The notes below the pieces were generated by a model. The model made no database searches. It worked only from the letters and a program-made list of their open reading frames with translations, and was not told the origin of the DNA. Below, in pieces: positions 35,301 through 48,200 of a DNA stretch of 64,000 nucleotides. Both the position numbers and the translations under genes were made by a program. Within the stretch, counting starts at the first letter, position 1; each line of letters opens with the position of its first letter. Source of the stretch: Cichorium intybus (Eukaryota > Streptophyta > Magnoliopsida > Asterales > Asteraceae); assembly GCA_023525715.1 (NCBI GenBank), contig CM042010.1, positions 78,493,894-78,557,893 of the forward strand, written 5' to 3'.

Positions 35301-35860
35301 AGTGTAGAATTAAATATACATTCGAATAAGAGATCCTACCATAAGGCAACAACCAAACAAGGAACATGCAATAAGGCCAAATCAAGCATTCTCAGACTAT
35401 TCAGTTTCCTACTGTATAGAACTTTAATGGCACTCATACACGAGACGATTCAGACATTTTTGCCTAGTTTGTTGCCGCACACGATGAGGGTTTCGTTATT
35501 TGGTAAGTTGAGTCGTATCCCTTTCTCATGGCACATGATATCGGTGTGGTGAAGGTCTAACCAATCCATGCCAACGGTCACCACGGTAGGATCCTGAATT
35601 GCTTCTCTTGTTCCCAAGGCCATAATCCTCCCTTGACCGCCTCTGCCTGGATTCTTAGCTTTCAGGAAATCTCTCTTGAACTGCCTGGTTTCACCACATC
35701 CAAAACAGGCGCGACTCACACCCGAGTTGGACGCTTGATTGGTTCCCTGTGTCGGAATCTTACAGAAACAGGCTGTATGTCCGTTTTGCTTGCAGTTATA
35801 GCAGGACATCTCTCTGTAGACACTAGTATGATAATAATGGCATTTGTCGCACTTTAGGAG
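32331..35860 (-). pseudogene. Element C pol remnant (zinc knuckle to integrase tail)
   Basis: Read leftwards: a CCHC knuckle CYNCKQNGHTACFC (35809 on), with a second knuckle damaged. A jump from QDPTVVT straight to GMDWLD removes most of the protease. Then the PDVFPEDLPG linker (35205-34921), RT with FIDDILIYS (34911-34573), the RT/RNase H connection (34365-34126), integrase zinc region (33727-33380), core with STAYHPQT (33536-32807), and a C-terminal chromodomain-like tail ending at 32331. Stops and frameshifts separate nearly every block. It cannot encode a working polyprotein. Confidence 0.8.
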
Positions 35861-36507
35861 ATTCCCGGAATACTGTTTCGGTAAATCTCTTAAAGGTACG
35901 TACTACGGATAGGCATCGAAGTTTTGGTATGTCTCAAATGTAAAGACTATTCAAGTGCCTTCTACAAAACAAATTATGAAGTGATCGATGATCTTTGAAG
36001 CCACAATTATTGTTGCGGGTACTCTCGCCACAATAAAACCATATTCGAAGAATATGTTTAGGGAGTCATTGTCTCTAATGAAGGCGATGAAAGTTCATGA
36101 TAGATAAAATAACATGATCTAGGTGATGTCAAAAGAGTTTAGAATGATAAGTAACTTAACTGTTATTAAAATGCGTCATAACTCCAAATGAATGAGGTAC
36201 TCGTGTGGTAACCAAACGAAGTAGTAAGAGAATGAAAAAATTCATTATGATAAGTTATCAATGAGGGAACTCATATAGAACTACTTTGGTTACTATTTTG
36301 ATAAATTATCCAACTGTTTAAGTCAAGCCAATTGCAAATTTGCAAGGAGTCGAAATATTTATAAAAATGAGTTTAGGAGTTAGGAACTTCTTGGAAATTG
36401 TAAAGTAGAATGCTACCTTAAAGAAAAGCGTAAAATTATTGATCATCAAGAATGGGTACATTCTCAATTTAGCGATTCTAGGAAACAACCCTTCGGAGGA
36501 TAGATAA
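35861..36507 (-). other. Element C leader, first part; no gag recognised
   Basis: This matches, inverted, part of the region between PBS and zinc knuckle in element B (about 59500-60200). Neither copy shows a gag matrix or capsid frame. It ends at the gataa duplication where D inserted. Confidence 0.6.
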
Positions 36508-37918
36508 TGCAACGTCCCAAAAACACTTATATAAAAGAAATTTCTTTTAAAACCAAACATAATAAAACATTCATCCAATCATTCATTCAACCATCAAAAT
36601 ATAATAAGTAGTTTCATAAGTCATAGTCAAATAACATAATAGCGGGAGTCTAGTAAAATGGATGCCAATTCCGCGATCACGCCGTGCCCGATCCCCCGCG
36701 CCATAAGAACCTGAAACATTTTAAACATAAAACCGTAAGTACATTGCTTAGTGAGTTCCCCAGATTTTCCAGGAATTCATAAACATCATTTAATAAACAT
36801 CACTCGACTCTCGGGCATGCCCCGATCCGTCGGAAATTATCGTCATCGACTTTCGTCGGCAAACATCATCATCGGCCATCGGCGGCAAACATCGTCATTG
36901 GCTTTTGCCGGCAAACATCGTCATTGGCTTTTGCCGACAAACATCGTCATCGGCTTTCGCCGACAATTATCATCATCAATATCATAACCAATATCATAAT
37001 CAAGACAGTAAGGAGACTCACCTGATATGTTGCTAAGCTAACGTAAGGAAAGGTCGGTAAAATCCTCCGAGCTTCCTATTATCCGAACTTCTCAATAATG
37101 CACAGTTTTCATCTAAAATACCTAACCTAAAATTAACACTAGGGTTTCCTTAGGGTTTTTGACTGAAAAGTCTACTTACCAAGAAGTCAAAATCAACAGG
37201 TCAACAAAAGTCAACATTTGGTCAAAACAGAAGGTTAGCGCCGCTAACCCGCCTGTTAAGCCATTTTTCCCATTAAGTGCTTAATTCGTTCAGACAGTAG
37301 CTGTAACTTTCAGGAGTTGTCCAAAACAGTCCCTCAACTCTTGAAAACATAATTTTAACCACCAATGCTAGCTAAACAAGCTCATGGTGACAAATCTAGA
37401 TCCAAAAATGAAGATTAACAACTTAAAACCCCATTCACAACCATTTTAAGACTAGACTTGGATTTTTTCTTAAAGATTCAGAGACTTAGAGGAGAAGAAC
37501 TCATCCTTAGCCTCTAAATCCACCCTTATCCAAGATATGGAGCCATCATTGCCTTCACAAGCTTAGAAATAGCTTCATAACTCCATTAACAACAAGAACT
37601 AAGGAAGACAAGCTTCAAGAACACTTACAATGGTCCAGGGACAGCAAGAACTTGACTCTTTCTAAGCACCACCCTCTCTAGAACACTTTGCTCCTTTATC
37701 TTCTTCTGAAAACCTTCACACACAAATGAAGCTCAAAACACCATGGAATCTTTAGAGAGAGTTTATGGGTATTCTTTGGAGTTGTAAGGGTGAAATGACG
37801 AAGCGGGAGATGTTGTAGGACTTAAAAATGAGCCAGACCACAAATTTTTGGAATTTTTCTCGATCAGACATAATTAGCGTCGCTAACTATTCTGCAGCTC
37901 TAACTCAATCTCCCGCCC
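36508..37918 (-). repeat. Element D LTR copy 1 (truncated)
   Basis: Starts TGCAACGTCCC (consensus TGTAACGTCCC). It lacks about 210 bp of the U3 end and joins gag sequence near 37919. Confidence 0.8.
36838..36975. repeat. Minisatellite in D LTR copy 1, unit about 25 bp
   Basis: Copies of CATCGTCATCGGCTTTCGCC and GGCAAA. Equivalent arrays lie at 39808-39975 and 42766-42925 with slightly different copy number. Confidence 0.8.
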
Positions 37919-38652
37919 CTTGCGGCCACAATCATGTCTGCCAATGTTTGGTGGCGAGCAGCAGATACATATTTGCGGATATCGGTCCACAAGATAGACA
38001 AGTAACGTGACATCCGCATCTTCTCAGAAGCTGCGTACTCTGGCAAACCAAAGACCTCTCCTTAAACCGCTTCGTGATATCATTCAACGTCTTTGTCATC
38101 TGTGTCATAGTAATATACACAGCAGCCAGGTGCTCCATCTCGATCTGGGGAACATACTCCTCACGGAACCTCTCAGTAAAGTATGCCCAAGTCATCTCCT
38201 CCACCTGGGTCGTGGTAAGGGGCTGTGTCAGAATATCCCACCAATCCTATGCTCCACCTCTCATATGGTTCACCGCGAAGCGCACCTTGGACTCCTTTGG
38301 GCAAAAGAAAGTATCGAAAGCACCCTAGACAGCGGTGATCCAACGCATACTAGCAATGGGGTCCTTCTCCCCCGAGCATCGGCGGCTGGCATGCCCCAAA
38401 ATCCCTGTATGTCACTGCTCTAGGTTGTCGAAATGCGGCAAGCTTCTCCTTGATCAAGGTGATCAAATCTGTCTTCATAGACCTGAAATATTGCGTTATA
38501 ACCGTAGTCACCTCTTATGCCACCTCATCAACAATCATCTGTCTCAAGTCATTGTCAATCCTAATGTCCTCATCATGGGTCCCTGAACCAGACCTGGATC
38601 CAGACCCAGACCCGGATCCGCTAGCTCCTCCCTGTCTCGTAATGACCACCAT
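37919..38652 (-). pseudogene. Element D gag fragment, copy 1
   Basis: The start ATG is at 38652. The frame follows the gag of copy 2 and of element E, including TWAYFTERFREEYVPQIEM and a matrix-like N-terminus. Several stops and a frameshift after ERSLVC break it. It ends abruptly at the LTR fusion, before any zinc knuckle. Confidence 0.7.
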
Positions 38653-38762
38653 CCTAAAATTTATCCAAGAGACTATTAGAATGTTTCCTCACACTATCTA
38701 TTCGCACAGGGAACCTCCCGAGGATCCCTTACATCCCATGAGACCATTATTATACCAGGCAC

Positions 38763-38815
38763 GAATCCTGTGTTTCCAGTAGTACTGGCAAGGTACTACC
38801 TTCCACACCTATTCG
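38763..38815 (-). promoter_or_regulatory. Leader hairpin, element D copy 1
   Basis: Stem 38778-38785 with 38793-38800 (sense GGUAGUAC and GUACUACU, one wobble). The loop is CUUGCCA, in which the palindrome of copy 2 is broken by one base. It lies about 125 nt upstream of the gag ATG. Confidence 0.6.
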
Positions 38816-39463
38816 TACTTGATGCAATAGACCTTCCCGTTCCTAAGTCGTTCCTCACTCGAGCACACATATGACACCCATACGACCCAGTACCGAAGTG
38901 CTATACTATCCTCTAGCATCAGCTGGAGATTTTTATGTTTTGCTACCCATCCGGCCTACTACACTTGCCTAACACTCATAGTCGTCTTCATAGATGCCCA
39001 TGACACGAGATGCAGGCGAGATAGTCATTCGAATATGCAATCCCTACCCTGGAGGCACAACCAAACAAGGAACAGCCAGAAAGGCGGCATCAAAAATTCT
39101 GAGGCTATCACCCCTAATCCACGTGTATGAACACCTACCTAACATACTACTTGTGCTAGTAAACGAAACCAGAAATATGAACGTTTGCAACTTTTCTAAG
39201 CAATCTAGTCAGGCAAATTTTCTAGCATGCTTCCTGAGTGATTCCTTTCTAGCATATACAGTCAATATCAACAACTTATAAATTATCGGAAAATCATAGG
39301 GTTCACGGTACTTACTTGGGCCTCGACGAATCACGCGCATTACATCCTTCCATTTTAAGAAAATTTATTTGTTTACATTCATGAATTTTCCAAAAATGGT
39401 TCTCAGTCCATGGTTTGAGTTTGATTTCCCACTAAGGTTCCACCAAATCCCTCAAACCATGGC

Positions 39464-39475
39464 TATAATACCAAC
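39464..39475 (-). promoter_or_regulatory. Mutated PBS, element D copy 1
   Basis: The plus strand reads CTATAATACCA where copy 2 has CTCTGATACCA, so pairing to tRNA-iMet is weakened. Confidence 0.6.
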
Positions 39476-39476
39476 T

Positions 39477-40912
39477 TGTAACGTCCCACAAACACTTACA
39501 TAAAAAAAATTCTTTTAAAACCAAACATAATAATAAAACATACATCCAATCATTCATTCAACCATCAAAAGATAATAAGTAGTTTCATAAGTCATAATCA
39601 AATAACATAATAGCGGAAGTCTAGTAAAATGGATGCCAATGCCGCGATCAAGCCGTGCCCGAGCTTTCCGTGCCATGGGAACCTGAAACATTTTAAACTT
39701 AAAACCGTAAGCACATTGCTTAGTTAGTTCCCCAAATTTTCCAATAATTCATAAACATCATTTAATAAACATCACTCGACTCTCGGGCTTGCCCCGATCC
39801 GTCAGAAATCATCGTCATTGACTTTTGTCGGCAAACATCGTCATCGGCCATCACCCGCAAAAATCGTCATTGGCTTTCACCACTAAACATCATCACCGGC
39901 TTTCACCGGCAAACATCGCCATCGGCTTTCGCCGGCAAACATTGTCATCGGCTTTCGCCGGCAATTATCATCATCAATATCATAATCAAGACAGTGAGGA
40001 GACTCACCTGATATGTTGCTAAGCTAACGTAAGGAAAGGTCGGCAAAATCCTCTGAGCTTCCTATTATCCGAACATCTCGATAATACACAATTTTCATCT
40101 AAAATACCTAACCTAAAATTAACACTAGGGTTTCCTTAGGGTTTTTGACTGAAAAGTCTACTTACCAAGAAGTCAAAGTCAATAGGTCAACAAAAGTCAA
40201 CATTTGGTCAAAACATAAGGTTAGCGCCGCTAACCCGCCTGTTAAGCCATTTTTCCCATTAAGTGCTTAATCCGTTCAGACAGTAGCTGCAACTTTCAGG
40301 AGTTGTCCAAAACAGTCCCTCAACTATTGAAAATGTAATTTTAACCACCAATGCTAGCCAAACAAGCTCATGGTGACAAATCTAGATCCAAAAATGAAGA
40401 TTAACAACTTAAAACCCCATTCATAACCATTTTAAGACTAGGCTTGGGGTTTTTATTAAAGATTCAGAGACTTAAAGGAGAAGAACTCATCCTTAGCCTC
40501 TAAATCCACCCTTATCCAAGATATGGAGCCATCATTGCATTTACAAGCTTAGAAATAGCTTCATAACTCCATTAACAACAAGAACTAAGGAAGACAAGTT
40601 TCAAGAACACTTACAATGGTCCAGGGACAACAAGAACTTGACTCCTTCTAAGCACCACCCTCTCTAGAACACTTTGCTCCCTTTATCTTCTTCTGAAAAC
40701 CTTCACAAACCCACAAATGAAGCTCAAAACACCATGGAAGATTTAGAGAGAATTTACGGGTGTTCTTTGGAGTTGTAAGGGTGAAATGACGAAGCGGGAG
40801 ATGTTATAGGACTTAAAAATGAGTTAGACCAAGAATTTTTGGAATTTTTCTCGATCAGACATAATTAGCGTCCCTAACTGTTCTGTAGCTCTAACTCAAT
40901 CTCCCGGGCCCT
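39477..40912 (-). repeat. Element D LTR copy 2 (truncated)
   Basis: Starts TGTAACGTCCC. It is cut at the same internal point as copy 1 and fused to gag near 40912. Confidence 0.8.
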
Positions 40913-41648
40913 TGTGGCCGCAATCATGTCTGCCAATGTCTGGTGGCGAGTAGCAGATACAAATTTGCGGATATCACTTCCACAACATAGACAAGTAACG
41001 TGACATCCGCATCTTCTTGGTAGCTGCATACTTTGGGCAAAACGAAGCCCTCTCCATAAATCGCTTGGTGATATCGTTCATCGTCTCGGTCCTCTATGTC
41101 ATAGTCATATACAAAGCAGCCAAGTGCTCCATCTCGATCTAGGGAACATACTCCTCAAGGAACCTCTCAGTAAAGTACGCCCAAGTCATCTCCTTCACCT
41201 GGGTCGTGGTAAGGTGTTGTGTCAGAATACCCCACCAATCCTGTGCTCCACCTCTCAAATGGTTCACCGCGAAACGCACCTTGGACTCCTTTGGGCAAAA
41301 GCAAGTATGGAAAGCGCCCTCGACAACGGTGATCCAACACATACTAGCAATGGGGTCCTTCTCCCCCGAGAACATCGACAGCTGGCATGCCGCAAAATCC
41401 CTATACGTCACTGCTCTAGGTTGCCGAAATGCGGCAAGCTTCTCATTGATCAAGGTGATCAAATCCGTCTTCATAGACCCAAAATATTGTGTTATAACCG
41501 CAGTTACCTCTCGTGCCACCTCATCAGCAATCACCTGTTTCAAGTCATCGTCAATCCTAATACCCTCATCATGGGTCCCTGACCCAGACCTGGATCCAGA
41601 CGCAGACCTGGATCTGCTAGCTCCTCCCTGTCTCGAAATGACCACCAT
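40913..41648 (-). pseudogene. Element D gag fragment, copy 2
   Basis: Starts with ATG at 41648. Open for 169 codons, through a low-complexity Ser/Arg/Gly start, EVAREVTAVITQYFGSMK, and the retrotransposon gag motif WWGILTQHL with TWAYFTERFLEEYVP. A TAG at 41139-41141 replaces the Gln that copy 1 still has in VPQIEME. The fragment ends at the LTR fusion without zinc knuckles, so it could not encode a full capsid protein. Relationship to element E gag is clear by motif order. Confidence 0.75.
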
Positions 41649-41758
41649 CCTGAAATTTATCCAAGAGAATATTAGAACGTTTCCTCACACTATCTATTCG
41701 CACATGGAACCTCCCGAGGATCCCTTACATCCCATGAGACCATTGTTATACCAGGTAC

Positions 41759-41811
41759 GAATCCTGTGTTTCCAGTAGTACTGGCCAGGTACTACCTTCC
41801 ACACCTATTCG
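41759..41811 (-). promoter_or_regulatory. Leader hairpin, element D copy 2
   Basis: Stem 41774-41781 with 41789-41796 (sense GGUAGUAC and GUACUACU). The loop CUGGCCA contains the 6-nt palindrome UGGCCA. It lies about 110 nt upstream of the gag ATG and matches element E at most flanking bases. Confidence 0.65.
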
Positions 41812-42418
41812 TACTTGATGCAATAGACCTTCCCCTTCCTAAGTCGTTCCTCACTTGAGCACACATATGTCACCCATACAGCCCAATACCGAAGTGCTAT
41901 ACTATCCTCTAGCATCAGCTAGAGCTTTTCGTTATTTGCTACCCATCCTGCCTATTACATTTGCTTAACACTAATAGTCATCTTCATAGATGCCCATGAC
42001 ACGAGACGCAGGCGAGATAGTCATTCGAATATGCAATCCCTAACCTAGAGGCACAACCAAACAAGGAACAGCCATAAAGGCTGTATGAACACCTACCTAA
42101 CATACTACTTGTGCTAGTAAACGAAACCAGCAATATGAACATTCACAACTTTTCTAAGCATCCTAGTCAGGCAAATTTTCTAGCATGCTTCCTGAGTGAT
42201 TCCTTTCTAGCATATACAGTCAATATCAACAACTTATGAATTATCGAAAAATCATAGGGTTCACGGTACTTACTTGGGCCTCGACGAATCATGCGCATTA
42301 CATCCTTCCATTTTAAGAAAATTTATTTGTTTACGTTCGTGAATTTTCCAAAAACGGTTATCAGTCCATGCTTTGAGTTTGATTTCCCCTAAGGTTCCAC
42401 CAAATGCATCAAACCATG

Positions 42419-42430
42419 GCTCTGATACCA
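42419..42430 (-). promoter_or_regulatory. Primer binding site, element D copy 2 (tRNA-iMet)
   Basis: The minus strand reads TGGTATCAGAGC, three bases from the LTR start at 42434. Confidence 0.8.
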
Positions 42431-42433
42431 ACT

Positions 42434-44058
42434 TGTAACGTCCCACAAACACTTATATAAAAATATTCTTTTTAAACCAAACATAATAATAAAACATACA
42501 TCCAATCATTCATTCAACCATCAAAAGATAATAAGTAGTTTCATAAGTCATAGTCAAATAACATAATAGCGGAAGTCTAGTAAAATGGATGCCAATGCCG
42601 CGATCACGCCGTGCCCGAGCTTTCCGCGCCATGAGAACCTGAAACATTTTAATCTTAAAACCGTAAGCACATTGCTGTGTTTTCCCCAAATTTTCCAATA
42701 ATTCATAAACATCATTTAATAAACATCACTCGACTCTCGGGCTTGCTCCGATCCGTCGGAAATCATCGTCATCGACTTTCGTCGGCAAACATCGTCATCG
42801 GCCATCGCCGGCAAACATCGCCATCGGCTTTCACCAGCAAATATCATCATCGGCTTTCGTCGGCAAACATCGCCATCGACTTTCGCCAGCAAACATTGTC
42901 ATCGGCTTTTGCCGACAATTATCATCATCAATATCATAATCAAGACAATGAGAAGACTCACCTGATATATTGCTAAGCTAACGTAAGGAAAGAACGGTAA
43001 AATCCTCCGAGCTTCCTATTATCCGAACATCTCGTTAATACACAATTTCCATCTAAAATCCCTAACACAAAATTAACACTAGGGTTTCCTTAGGGTTTTG
43101 AATCCAAAGTCTACTGACCAAGAAGTCAAAGTCAACATGTCAACAAAAGTCAACATTTGGTCAACATAGAAGATTAGTGCCGCTAATCCTAGGGTTAGCG
43201 CCGCTAACCCGCCTGTTAAGCCATTTTCCCTCATTAAGTGCTTAATCCATTTAGACAGTAGCTACAACTTTCAGGAGTTGTCCAAAACAGTCCCTCAACT
43301 ATTGAAAACGTAATTTTAACCACCAATCCTAGCTAAACAAGCTCATGGTGACAAATCTAGATCCAAAAATGAAGATCAACAACTTAAAACCCCAATCACA
43401 ACCATTTTAAGACTAGGTTTGGGTTTTTCTTAAAGATTCAGAGGCTTAAAGGAGAAGAACTCATCCGTAACCTCTAAATCCACCCTTATCCAAAATATGG
43501 TGCCATCATTGCCTTTACAAGCTTAGAAATAGCTTCATAACTCCATTAACAACAAGAACTAAGGAAGACAAGCTTCAACAACACTTACAATGCTCTAGGG
43601 ACAACAAGAACTTGACTCATTCTAAGCACCACCCTCTCTAGAACACTTTGCTCCATTTATCTTCTTCCAAGAACCTTCACAAACCCACAAATGAAACTCA
43701 AAACACCATGTAAGCTTTAGAGAGAGTTTAGGGTGTTTTATGGAGTTGTAAGGGTCAAATGACGAAGTGGGAGGTGTTGTAGGACTTAAAAATGAGCCAG
43801 ACCATGAATTTTTGTACTTTTTTTCGATCATAAATATTTAGGCATTGCTAACTTAAAAGTTAGCGCTGCTAACTGCAGCCCAGGCAAGGTCAACATCTCG
43901 CGAGTAGTCTGAATGCGAAGAATCTGGGATCCTCTGAAGTTAGCATCGCTAACCTTTAGGTTAGCGCTGCTAACCCACTTTTTCCCCAAAATCTTGTTTT
44001 GTCTTTTTATTTTGAAAGTTAATTGCTATGTATTCGATACCTGGTTCCGGGCTTTACC
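42434..44058 (-). repeat. Element D LTR copy 3 (complete, 5' LTR in sense)
   Basis: 1625 bp from TGTAACGTCCC to the boundary at the gataa duplication. The terminal CA is changed to CC. It keeps the U3 part missing from copies 1 and 2. Confidence 0.8.
43172..43974 (-). promoter_or_regulatory. Palindromes in the D LTR (GTTAGCGNCGCTAAC type)
   Basis: Copies at 43172-43188, 43194-43208, 43859-43873, 43939-43953 and 43960-43974, some with a mismatch. Two are retained in truncated copy 1 (37234-37248, 37873-37887) and at least one in copy 2 (40220-40234). Repeated palindromes in the LTR suggest binding sites for a dimeric protein, by inference. Confidence 0.5.
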
Positions 44059-44063
44059 GATAA

Positions 44064-45250
44064 TGGTAACATTTAAAACTTTTCTTTCCCTAAAATAGAG
44101 AACATGACAAATTGTTTGTACAACGTTTTATGACGTGGATGCAGTTCCGCACCTTCTATAGAGTCAACGATTAAGCTATAGGTTTGACATATGGCGTAAG
44201 GGGATGTGATCGCTGATAACAATAAGAATTCTAGTAATGCCAGAAGGACTCCAAACGAATGTATGAAACGATATGGGTTGAAGGAGAACTCGAAGTTATA
44301 GGAAATTTCCATGTGTCGACGAAGTGCAAAGTTGAACCGGGAACGAAAAGTGTAATGTTGAAGATTATTCCAGAAACATGTGACTAATTCAGAAAGTGTA
44401 AGATACTTGAGAGTATCACTCGTGTTTATGAGGGTCTTGAACTAAAACTTAGAAATTTTTAACATAAGGGGAAGTGGTTTGTGCATTGAATTAAGATATA
44501 CAAAGTAAAGATGGTCGGGTAAGCATCCTCAAAAGAGAAAGTTTAGAATCAAATGATATGCTAGCTTAAGTCTTAAGCTCAAGATGGGAACAATCCTAAG
44601 GTTAAAATCGTAGAGCAAAAGGAAGGTCTCACGTATCGGTCAACTATGGGTTAAACTTCCGTGTCTGCTCGTGAGTCATATCGGGAATACTCACCAATGG
44701 TCTTCAACTGTCCCTTAACGCGAAGCTGTTGTTGTCTCCCTTGCCGACATCGGAACCCTTTTCTTAGTCGTAACTCTGGTACGCAAACGATAAAGAGGTA
44801 TTGCAATAACATTAATACTAGTGTCGACTTAGGATTGTCAATAGTGGCTCTTAATAATAACTAATACTATCAAAGTATTTATGTTAAACGCTGACGTGGT
44901 TACTAATTACTGTATGATTCGCGAGTTTTTACTCCGTTGCCCATTATGCTCACACTTAGTTATATGTTGGTCAAACCTTAGTCAAACGTAGTTGATCAGG
45001 TTGCTTCTTCCCATGATTTGATAACATATTATACTAAGCCTAATCATAATTTTCAACTTAAACTCTAACGTTCTTGAATTGTATCATTGTGATACTATCT
45101 TTGTTTGTATGCGTACACTTTTATATGAATATTATTATATTCTAAAAGTATTGTCGTACGTTATAATATTTAGCCAGAAATATAAGTCCTTATATCTATA
45201 ATTGTATTTCATACATGGAAGAATATACTTAGTTCGCTATAGACAATTGT
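44064..45250 (-). other. Element C leader, second part; no gag recognised
   Basis: Continues the region at 35861-36507 beyond the D insertion and matches, inverted, 58626-59500 of element B. No coding frame with a known domain. Confidence 0.6.
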
Positions 45251-45260
45251 TCTGATACCA
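45251..45260 (-). promoter_or_regulatory. Primer binding site of element C (tRNA-iMet)
   Basis: The minus strand reads TGGTATCAGA, three bases from the LTR start at 45264. Confidence 0.8.
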
Positions 45261-45263
45261 ATC

Positions 45264-48200
45264 TGTCACACCCACAAACCACGAAGACAGAATCGTCGGA
45301 GGGTGGAACGTCACACAGTAACACAACCATTGCGTACATTGAAACATAAGTAGATAGATAAACAACTATCACACATTATAATTGGAAAGTTACATTGTTA
45401 AAACGTTATTGTTTAACCCAATTACAGTATGATAACAAAATAAATAAAAGAGACGTCTTCGTGTCCCGTCCCAAAAGATTAGTCGTACCTGACTAATTGT
45501 TACCTGAGAATACAAGTAATTTTACAAGTGTCAACATTATGTTGGTGAGTTCATAAGATTTTTGTAGTGAGAAACTCAGTATTTCCTTTGTGAAAACCAG
45601 TAACGTATGTACCAAGAAAAACAGTATTTTCTTTAATGTAATTGTAGTTTTAAATCCATAAAACCCTTGTATAAGTAAAACCATATTTATTTGTATCTTG
45701 ATTAAATGTAGTTTAATTCCATAAAACCCGTATATATAAGTAAAACCGTACTTATATTTGTACATTGAGAAAATGTAGTTTTAATTCCATAAAACCCGTA
45801 TGTATAAGTAAAACCGTACTTATATTTGTATCTTGATAAAATGTAGTTTTAATTCCATAAAACCCGTATGTATATGTAAAACCGTACATATATTTGTACC
45901 TTGATCGAATGTAGTTTTAATTCCATAAAACCCGTATGTATAAGTAAAACCATACTTATATTTGTAACTTGATAAAATGTAGTTTTAATACGATGAAACT
46001 CATACGTATAAGTAAAACCGTACTTATATTTGTATCTTGCTGAAAAATATAGTTTTAATCCCATAAAACTCGTATGTATAAGTAAAACCATACTTATATT
46101 TTGTATAAAGCAACATGTAGTTTTATATTTACATAAAACCATTTGAAGATGTTTTTCCTCAAACCCAGGATATTCGTTGTTGTTCATGTGAGTTATTATA
46201 ACCTCGCTATGACGTGGCACGACGTTCTTCAGGCGTTGCAGGGTTAAGACATTTATCACCCTTGAGCAGTCGGTTGTAGTTGTAGCTAACAACCATAGGC
46301 GGGGATTGTCAGCCCCATATAGATATATATACAACTATCTCGCTCATGAATGATTAAGGTTACAATCGAGGACTTATTGTGTACTTCTTTTAGTACTATG
46401 AATAAATGTCTCACATAACTACCCAACGTGATGTTTTATCCTAGTTCGTACCGAAATGAATTCCTTTGTATTTGTAATTATCAAAATGTATCCATGATAA
46501 TTATACCATAGAACCTTACTTGTAAATGTATTGAAAAACTCATTTGTATTTGTAATTATCAAAATATACCCATGGTAATTATAACATAAAACCTTACTTG
46601 TAAATATGTTGCAAACTCCTTTGTATTTGTAATTATCAAAATATATCCATGATAATTATCGTATGTGATAATTATATATTTATATAATTTTCTTTCGTAT
46701 TTCTGTCGTATCTTTGTCGTTTGTTTCATAAATTATACCCATTATAATTTATATAAATGTTTTCATCTTGTTAACGTATTTAAGCCTAAAATATGTTATG
46801 TAGTTGAAATGTGTAATTTCTTACAACTAAGGCACTAACAATAACTAACAAGATAAATTTACAATTTATCAAACAAGTCATGGCAAGTTGTTAGTTTTGG
46901 TCATTTTACATAAGTGGTGTCAACATTTTTAGTTTTTGTCATTTTGTCAAAATGATGGTAATCTTTCCAATTGATCATTTTTCATACACTATACTTAAAA
47001 AATAATCATTTTTGCGTTAAATACCATTTTCTTTGTAAAAAGTCATTTCCTAAGCTTATTACGATGTTATAAGTCCAAATAGTCGTTATTACGTCAAAAA
47101 TAACGTTTTTCTTATAAATGGTTATTTTTCATGTAAAGATAGTAACGACATATTTACTTTAGACCATTTTAGTTATGTAAAACTTTACATATGAATTTTG
47201 TCCAACATTATATAACAAAATAGTTTTTTTTGACTATTTTAGTGAAAAATGTATTTTCATGTATTTTTGCCAAAAGATTATATAGTGTACCCTTTTTATG
47301 ACCATTTCACCAACAAAGTAAAACATGAAGTTTTTTTTATGACAAAGGTGTGTAAAAGTATTGCATTTAGTTTCTTGAACTAAATATGTATTTTAGTTTA
47401 TCTTAACACATTTTTATGCCAAACACTTTTGTAGTAAGATGACCAAATATATGAACACATCATATTTCAAGAACAAATCATATAGTTTTAAGACTTGTAT
47501 TCTCCCCCTTAAAGCACTTAAAAAATGTAGAAAATGTGGGGTATGAACTCACCCTTGAAGCAAATCTTGAGTTTGAAGAAGAAAAGACCAAAGCTTTGCA
47601 ACTTGGAAATGGTTTGATCTTCAAGATGATCTATGGTTCAAGATCAAGAGTGTGAATAGAAGATCAACAAAGAATGATGGTAGAAATGAGGTTGAAAGCT
47701 TGGAATGAACATGAACTTACCAAGATCTTTGTGAAAAACCCTTGGAAAGACTTAGATTCACTTGGAACTTGTTGGAGATCTTGGAGAGAATGGAAGCAAG
47801 AGTGTTTGAAGATCAAAGGAGGTGTGCAATGGCCTCACCTTGACCGAATTTATGGAGGGTGATGATGATGGTGATCTTGCATGGGAAACATGCAAGATTT
47901 TGTGTATCCACGTTTTGAGATTTAAAATGTACATTAAATGTTACAATATTAGATTGTAATCTAATTGAGATGATGTGAGGGTAGGGTATGGTGGCTTGGG
48001 GCCGGCCATGGGGGAGGGTAGGGTGAGGGTTCAAGTCATTTATAAATTATATCCAAGAATTATATAAACCTTGATATTTTTATAAAAAGCGGTAAAACGT
48101 TTTGCGTATTTTTTATAAGTTTGGTAGATATAATAACTAATAAATATGTTAATCAATATTAACCATAAAAATATTAGTAAACATATATTTAGATTGATTC

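Larger units (their letters stand above)
36508..44058 (-). mobile_element. Element D: LTR-gag-LTR-gag-LTR gypsy array inside element C
   Basis: Flanked by gataa at 36503-36507 and 44059-44063, and element C is continuous when it is removed. Inside are three LTR copies separated by two near-identical leader-plus-gag segments. Both left-hand LTRs are cut at the same internal point and fused to the same place in gag. The pol genes are absent. A single internal deletion followed by tandem duplication through unequal recombination would produce this. Confidence 0.85.

Noticed and set aside
38007..41778. Plus-strand frames of 80-190 codons in element D
   Set aside because: They lie antisense to gag on the minus strand and repeat in both internal units.
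42419..42430. tRNA-like word TGGTATCAGAGC at several places
   Set aside because: It is the 12-base PBS complementary to initiator tRNA, not a tRNA gene. No cloverleaf is present.
45493..46334. Repetitive frames rich in Tyr-Lys-Tyr-Gly
   Set aside because: By-products of the LTR minisatellite, which is not coding in the sense of the element.
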